Shown piece by piece: positions 61,101 through 64,000 of a stretch of 64,000 bases of DNA. The notes beneath the pieces were generated by a model that had not been told where the DNA came from, did not search any database, and saw nothing but the letters and a program-made list of their open reading frames with translations. Positions within the stretch are counted from its first letter, which is position 1, and each line of letters begins with the position of its first letter. A program made the translations under genes and the position numbers. Location of the stretch: NCBI GenBank assembly GCA_003439945.1, contig QVRM01003985.1, positions 310,001 to 374,000 of the forward strand, read 5' to 3'. Source of the DNA: Dermanyssus gallinae. Taxonomy: Eukaryota > Arthropoda > Arachnida > Mesostigmata > Dermanyssidae.

Positions 61101-64000
61101 ATCGCAACCATCATTTCTCCTTCAGCATATTTAGGCAAATTTAGGAAGCATTGATAGAATGTGCGTTAAGTCAAATAGAATCAAGTTACAATGATCGATC
61201 ATCATCTCCTTCGCATCTTTCTTTTCAGATTCTTCTTGCCGAGGAATATTAAACGAGCTCGCTACGTGAGCGCTGTTAAGCAGAGGAGGCCAATGTAGCA
61301 CAAATCTGTGGCATAAAAGCAAAGCCTTGGTGTGCGGCAAAGGAGTGATGGCACTCGGTTACCATCACCGTTTTACGCTTTCGCATGAAGTTTTTCCTCG
61401 ATCGAGGGCACTCAAAAGGGCTCTAGCCCTCTTCTCTTTTGAGCGAGAGCTGTTGACGTTCGCCTTCAGATATGAGTAGCTAAGTTTCTTGGAAACTGTC
61501 AAGGCTTACTTCTTACCCCCGGCAAGTTTCCCGCGGATGTTTATGTTTTATTACGCGCGTTCAATGAGAAAAATGTTTGGTTCATTTTTTAAAGTTTCTC
61601 GTATGCATTTCTCCTTAAAAATGAGCACATATTTGGCTAATAACATAGTTGATGCTACTGTAATAATAATAATAATAATAAAATGTTTGCTTTTGTTGGT
61701 TTATATTTATTATATATGAAGGTTACTATTTAAAGAATTTGCATTTTTTTGCATGTATTTAAAGAATAATACGTTTAATACGTTAAATACATTTGCATGT
61801 ATTTAAAGAATAATACGTTTAGACCTCACAACTGTAACATTGTTTAACATGTAAATAATATTAATAATAAAAAAACATTTTCTTGTCGCGACATACGACG
61901 AATACCTAGAATTAGATGTTAATGTGCCCTGCATTGAGTGGTATACGACGAGATGCTCGATCAGCATCTTGTCTACTTCAAGCCCCCCTCTCCACTATTG
62001 CTAGACAACATCGTAGTGAAAGCGAAAAAGCCGTGCACCATCCGTATCCGCGGTTTATCGGTAAACGAACGCTGCATTCATAGTCGGCGCCATAGGATGG
62101 GATGATGACCTTGTGCTCATACAACAGATAGCAGCACACGCTTCAAACCCACGTTTGTGAACGAATTATAATAAATAGAGTTATCTTTAATTGGTATAGT
62201 TATACTGTGTATATTATAGTCATCGCTGTATGAATGAATACCTGACAAAAGCTAGCTCAAATCACTGATAAAATGAGTATTTGCAAGAACATGTTAAACA
62301 CATATAGGTTTGTACGCAATCAACGTTCCTGAACGTTATAACTTTGTCGCCCGTAATATCATACAGGCCTTCCAAAGATCCTCAAGATGGCTTTGAGAGG
62401 CTTCAGCCACGAGCCAAGTAGAGGAACAACACCGAGTGTTTACTAGTCGGATTATTATTATTATTATTGACAAGAAGCATGCATGAAAAGGCGCCTAGTG
62501 CGTCGTAGGATGTCGACTATGTTGCTGCCTAGAGCCGCTTTGAAGTTCCTTTAATAGAATTTCAAGCAAGCAGTAAGGCTGTAGCAAAACTAAGAATCGT
62601 TGCACGAGTGCCACCACTGTCAACAGCTGCATATATGATGCGCGAGAGAAAACTTCAGGCTATCCACTATCCGACCTTTGCGTGTGTGTCTCTTGAATAT
62701 TGAAAGTTCTGTGTAGATATTTGACAGACGGACAATCTATGATAGCAAATCAGTAGTGATTTGAGTTGACATACTCAATTCGAGGCATCCTTTTTGCCCT
62801 GGGTTTATTTGCCTAGGTTTGCGTATGTATATATATATATATATATAATTAGTCATGTCCATCAGCATTTAGAACAACGTTGCTGAACATGAATCGCATG
62901 ACGTATTCTAAGTCTCTGCGGCGACAAAATGACGTGCTGACTGACGTCTGCCCGCGCCAACGCGGAGCATTTTTTTTGCCTTCTATCAGACGCTAATTAG
63001 AGTTAATTAACAACGACTATGGATACGGACGATGAATGACGCAGTCGGTATGCTCATCCTATGTACAGGCACAACTTTCGTTTATCTTCGGCTAACGAAA
63101 GCCGTCGTCGTGTGCGCTGCTGCGGCGTGGTGTAGTGATTGTTCAATATTGACGTTCGGGAGTTCCGGTAACAGAACGTCGCGTCCCCACGGGAAAATGT
63201 GAGGCAGAGAAAGCAATGGTTTCATTTTACTAGCCACACGCACACAAGCTCGATTGGCAAAGTCCAAAAATAGCCAGGTAGACAGAGAGATAGAGAGAGA
63301 GAAAGGGAGAGAGAGAGAGAGAGAGAGAGAACGGCCTACCAGGGGCCCGGTCGCTGCCTACCAGAGGCCGATTCCCATCAGCCTACTTCCCGCCAGCCAG
63401 CCTTGCAAAATTTTGCTAGCCTCGAGACATGGTATCAAATGTCATAGAGCTGTAACTCAGCACGTGCTTCTTCTTCCGCGTACATTACCTGCTCACGGTC
63501 AAGCTACCCAGTTTTACACTATTCTTCTTTTTAGACTGCTGGCACGCTGTATAATATGTGGAAGGCATCATCATCATCTTCAAAGCTTGCTCCACTCTCT
63601 GAGCAAGAAGTCACGCAGTTTGCTAGCGCCAAAGTTACCCACACTGTCCGATCCAGAACTCTGATCGTTTAAGTGTTTTCATTTATTTACTGGAGACACA
63701 AACCCGGTCGGTAGTCGTCAGCCGGCCAGCAGCGCCATATGCAGCAATTTGATCATTGTTCTCATTTTAGCCGGAGTTAAACAATACATAGGGCGTACAC
63801 AACAACCAACATTATAGGCAACTTTTGACTCCACTGGCGGAAAGAAAAATGGAGGCGGCTCGTCGAAAAATTAAGGAAAAGATGGGGACGAAAATTTTTT
63901 TTGGTCGAAAAAGATGAGATGGCTTACCTGAGCGCGGAGACATCGTGGACCTTTGTCTGCGAGAGGTCGAGTACGCTCAAATGCGGCAGATCCTGGGCGA
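52919..64000 (-). CDS. ZYG11B: ZYG11-family protein (ZYG11B type), 3' part, 8 exons
   Basis: The product is a substrate receptor of the CUL2-Elongin B/C ubiquitin ligase. Known members recognise N-terminal glycine degrons and act in protein quality control, and in worms in meiosis and embryonic polarity. Eight exons on the minus strand join in phase into about 573 codons. The window edge cuts the 5' end. Compared with the roughly 745 residues of vertebrate ZYG11B, about 170 N-terminal residues are missing, which would include the VHL box that binds Elongin C. Visible in order are leucine-rich repeats (first two exons), then armadillo-like repeats to the end. The glycine-degron pocket segment [11 protein letters not shown] and the LLNNIAEV helix are intact. 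The paralogue ZER1 is the alternative. Segments such as LLNNIAEV and [14 protein letters not shown] favour ZYG11B. There is no frameshift or stop. Confidence 0.92.
53107..53881. repeat. ZYG11B intron with two (TA)n tracts
   Basis: The intron starts GTAAGTC at 53881. (TA)n lies at about 53694-53747 and 53758-53817, split by an ATGATTCATG spacer that recurs at 53815-53826. Confidence 0.9.
53882..54032 (-). CDS. ZYG11B: ZYG11B exon (seventh visible)
   Basis: Acceptor GGTCCCAG before 54032, donor AACC|GTAAGT. It is 151 bp long, starts in phase 0 and ends in phase 1. It encodes [43 protein letters not shown], the most conserved block of the family. Alternative acceptors a few bases on would give stops, so this start is secure. 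Confidence 0.93.
54033..54929. repeat. ZYG11B intron with three (TA)n tracts
   Basis: (TA)n at about 54149-54174, 54780-54804 and 54866-54888, and (TATC)n at 54761-54780. These flank the inverted-repeat element on both sides. Confidence 0.9.
54178..54756. mobile_element. Inverted-repeat element (MITE-like) in a ZYG11B intron
   Basis: The ends are GGGTGTGACAAAAA and its inverse TTTTTGTCACACCC. The arms (54178-54380 and 54557-54756) are inverted copies over about 200 bp with scattered changes, for example CTACTACAATTTGTGACA against TGTCACAAATTGTAGTAA. The central 175 bp encode nothing recognisable. A (TA)n tract lies to the left and a (TATC)n then (TA)n tract to the right, which hides any target duplication. 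The build resembles a non-autonomous Tc1/mariner-type or foldback element. Confidence 0.85.
54930..55165 (-). CDS. ZYG11B: ZYG11B exon (sixth visible)
   Basis: Acceptor AAATTTTCAG before 55165, donor GAGCTG|GTATGC. It is 236 bp: two bases complete Asp, then 78 codons. It encodes [20 protein letters not shown], a spacer, and [20 protein letters not shown]. The LLNNIAEV helix carries the asparagine that in human ZYG11B lines the glycine-degron pocket. Confidence 0.93.
55166..56594. repeat. ZYG11B intron with four (TA)n tracts
   Basis: (TA)n at about 55257-55282, 55336-55356, 56338-56353 and 56391-56416. A GATGAT run lies at 55717-55742 and a GA run at 55519-55533. No other feature. Confidence 0.85.
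56595..56739 (-). CDS. ZYG11B: ZYG11B exon (fifth visible), degron-pocket segment
   Basis: Acceptor CTTGTGTTGCAG, donor CAAG|GTAAGC. It is 145 bp, phase 0 to phase 1. It encodes [20 protein letters not shown] and [14 protein letters not shown]. The Trp, Asn and Asp of ALWNLTD match the residues that contact the N-terminal glycine in human ZYG11B, so substrate recognition is expected to be conserved. Confidence 0.94.
56740..57733. repeat. ZYG11B intron with two (TA)n tracts
   Basis: (TA)n at about 56865-56885 and 57609-57639, and CTT triplets at 57660-57678. No other feature. Confidence 0.85.
57734..57922 (-). CDS. ZYG11B: ZYG11B exon (fourth visible)
   Basis: Acceptor TTGGGTACAG, donor CTAAG|GTGGGT. 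It is 189 bp, 63 codons in phase 0. It encodes [33 protein letters not shown] and [11 protein letters not shown], an armadillo-type repeat that aligns with FEAAKLVM and ISILAAKLST of the vertebrate protein. Confidence 0.93.
57923..58342. repeat. ZYG11B intron: duplicated 83-bp unit and (TA)n tracts
   Basis: GTCACATACACTCAACTTGA followed by an AT-rich link and a (TA)n tract occurs at 58088-58170 and again at 58171-58231. A further (TA)n lies at about 58007-58052. The intron is only 420 bp, so roughly a quarter of it is TA repeat. Confidence 0.9.
58343..58826 (-). CDS. ZYG11B: ZYG11B exon (third visible), largest
   Basis: Acceptor ATTTCTCGGGCAG, donor GATGTC|GTACGT. It is 484 bp: one base completes Arg, then 161 codons ending in phase 0. 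It covers the link from leucine-rich to armadillo repeats: [48 protein letters not shown] and [20 protein letters not shown]. It is strongly GC-rich compared with the introns, which also creates long shadow ORFs on both strands. Confidence 0.95.
58827..59522. other. ZYG11B intron without a long (TA)n tract
   Basis: A CAA/ACAAGAACAAAAG-like compound repeat lies at 58862-58955. This is the only intron here with no long TA tract. Confidence 0.8.
59523..59777 (-). CDS. ZYG11B: ZYG11B exon (second visible), leucine-rich repeats
   Basis: Acceptor GCCCCATTGCAG, donor TTGAG|GTGAGG. It is 255 bp, starts with one base that completes Arg and ends in phase 2. It encodes [35 protein letters not shown] and [14 protein letters not shown], which are leucine-rich repeat strands of the LxxLxLxxL type. 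Confidence 0.93.
60031..60230 (+). mobile_element. tRNA-derived SINE, copy 3
   Basis: CCCGCTGGCGTGGTGCATTT (A-box region), GCGGGTTCGAGCCCC (B box), then CATTTGTATTTATGGGGG, GTCCGTCTATGAAGCAATG and a tail. Over the body it is closer to the 41.5-kb copy than to the 14.1-kb copy. It sits antisense within the large intron of the ZYG11-family gene. Confidence 0.82.
61749..61830. repeat. Direct duplication of a 30-bp unit
   Basis: TTTGCATGTATTTAAAGAAT followed by AATACGTTTA occurs twice, separated by ATACGTTAAATACA-like sequence. Confidence 0.85.
63282..63330. repeat. (GA)n microsatellite
   Basis: An imperfect GA tract of about 49 bp within the large ZYG11B intron. Confidence 0.9.
63928..64000 (-). 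CDS. ZYG11B: ZYG11B exon (first visible, cut by window edge)
   Basis: Donor GCTCAG|GTAAGC at its 3' end. The visible 73 bp encode [20 protein letters not shown], one leucine-rich repeat, and leave two bases that join the next exon to give Arg. The 5' end lies beyond position 64000. Confidence 0.9.

Larger units (their letters stand above)
59778..63927. other. Large ZYG11B intron
   Basis: 4.15 kb long. It holds a SINE (60031-60230), a GTT run at 59845-59861, a 30-bp direct duplication at about 61749-61830, AAT runs near 61664-61682 and ATT near 62450-62466. It also has (TA)n at 62827-62847 and a GA run at 63282-63330. No other gene is seen inside it. Confidence 0.75.

Noticed and set aside
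52919..64000. Assignment of this gene to ZER1 in place of ZYG11B
   Set aside because: The visible blocks ([28 protein letters not shown]) are nearer to ZYG11B as I remember the two families. A tree with both paralogues would settle it.

Overview
This is a nuclear genomic window from an animal, most likely an arthropod and possibly a chelicerate such as a mite or tick. That taxonomic guess is inference from the mix of repeats and from the one recognisable gene. The evidence for a eukaryote is direct: there are GT-AG introns with matching reading phases, non-LTR retrotransposon (LINE) remnants, Tc1/mariner-type DNA transposons, tRNA-derived SINEs, a satellite array and very many (TA)n tracts. 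There is no operon, CRISPR array or other prokaryotic feature. Most open reading frames in the window are noise or simple-repeat translations.

Layout. Positions 1-5172 are a satellite array built on a 44-bp bipartite unit, with higher-order copies about 1.99 kb apart; it runs off the left edge. From 5.2 to 18 kb the sequence is mostly non-coding and holds a decayed Tc1-like transposon with about 0.2-kb terminal inverted repeats (11798-12725), a LINE scrap (13.2 kb) and a SINE (14.1 kb). From 18 to 27 kb, mainly on the minus strand, there are fragments of three different LINE lineages. Between them lie two exons of an unrecognised gene (20875-21085 and 21533-21690) whose splice sites and phases agree and which is followed by AATAAA. 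Two weaker candidate exons lie at about 18.0-19.0 kb. From 27 to 46 kb I found no confident gene; there are microsatellites, minisatellites, a duplicated 0.18-kb segment, LINE and SINE fragments and one possible GC-rich exon at 46.1 kb. From 46 to 52.9 kb the sequence is extremely rich in di- and trinucleotide repeats.

The right end, 52919-64000, is the 3' three quarters of a ZYG11-family gene (ZYG11B type) on the minus strand. Eight exons can be placed with consistent phases, the first cut by the window edge. The product is a substrate receptor of a CUL2 ubiquitin ligase that recognises glycine N-degrons. Its leucine-rich repeats and armadillo-like repeats are visible, and the degron-pocket sequence is preserved. 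All introns but one carry long (TA)n tracts, and one intron holds a 579-bp inverted-repeat element. No second gene of the same pathway is visible, so the window reads as one solid gene, one probable gene and a repeat-dominated background.
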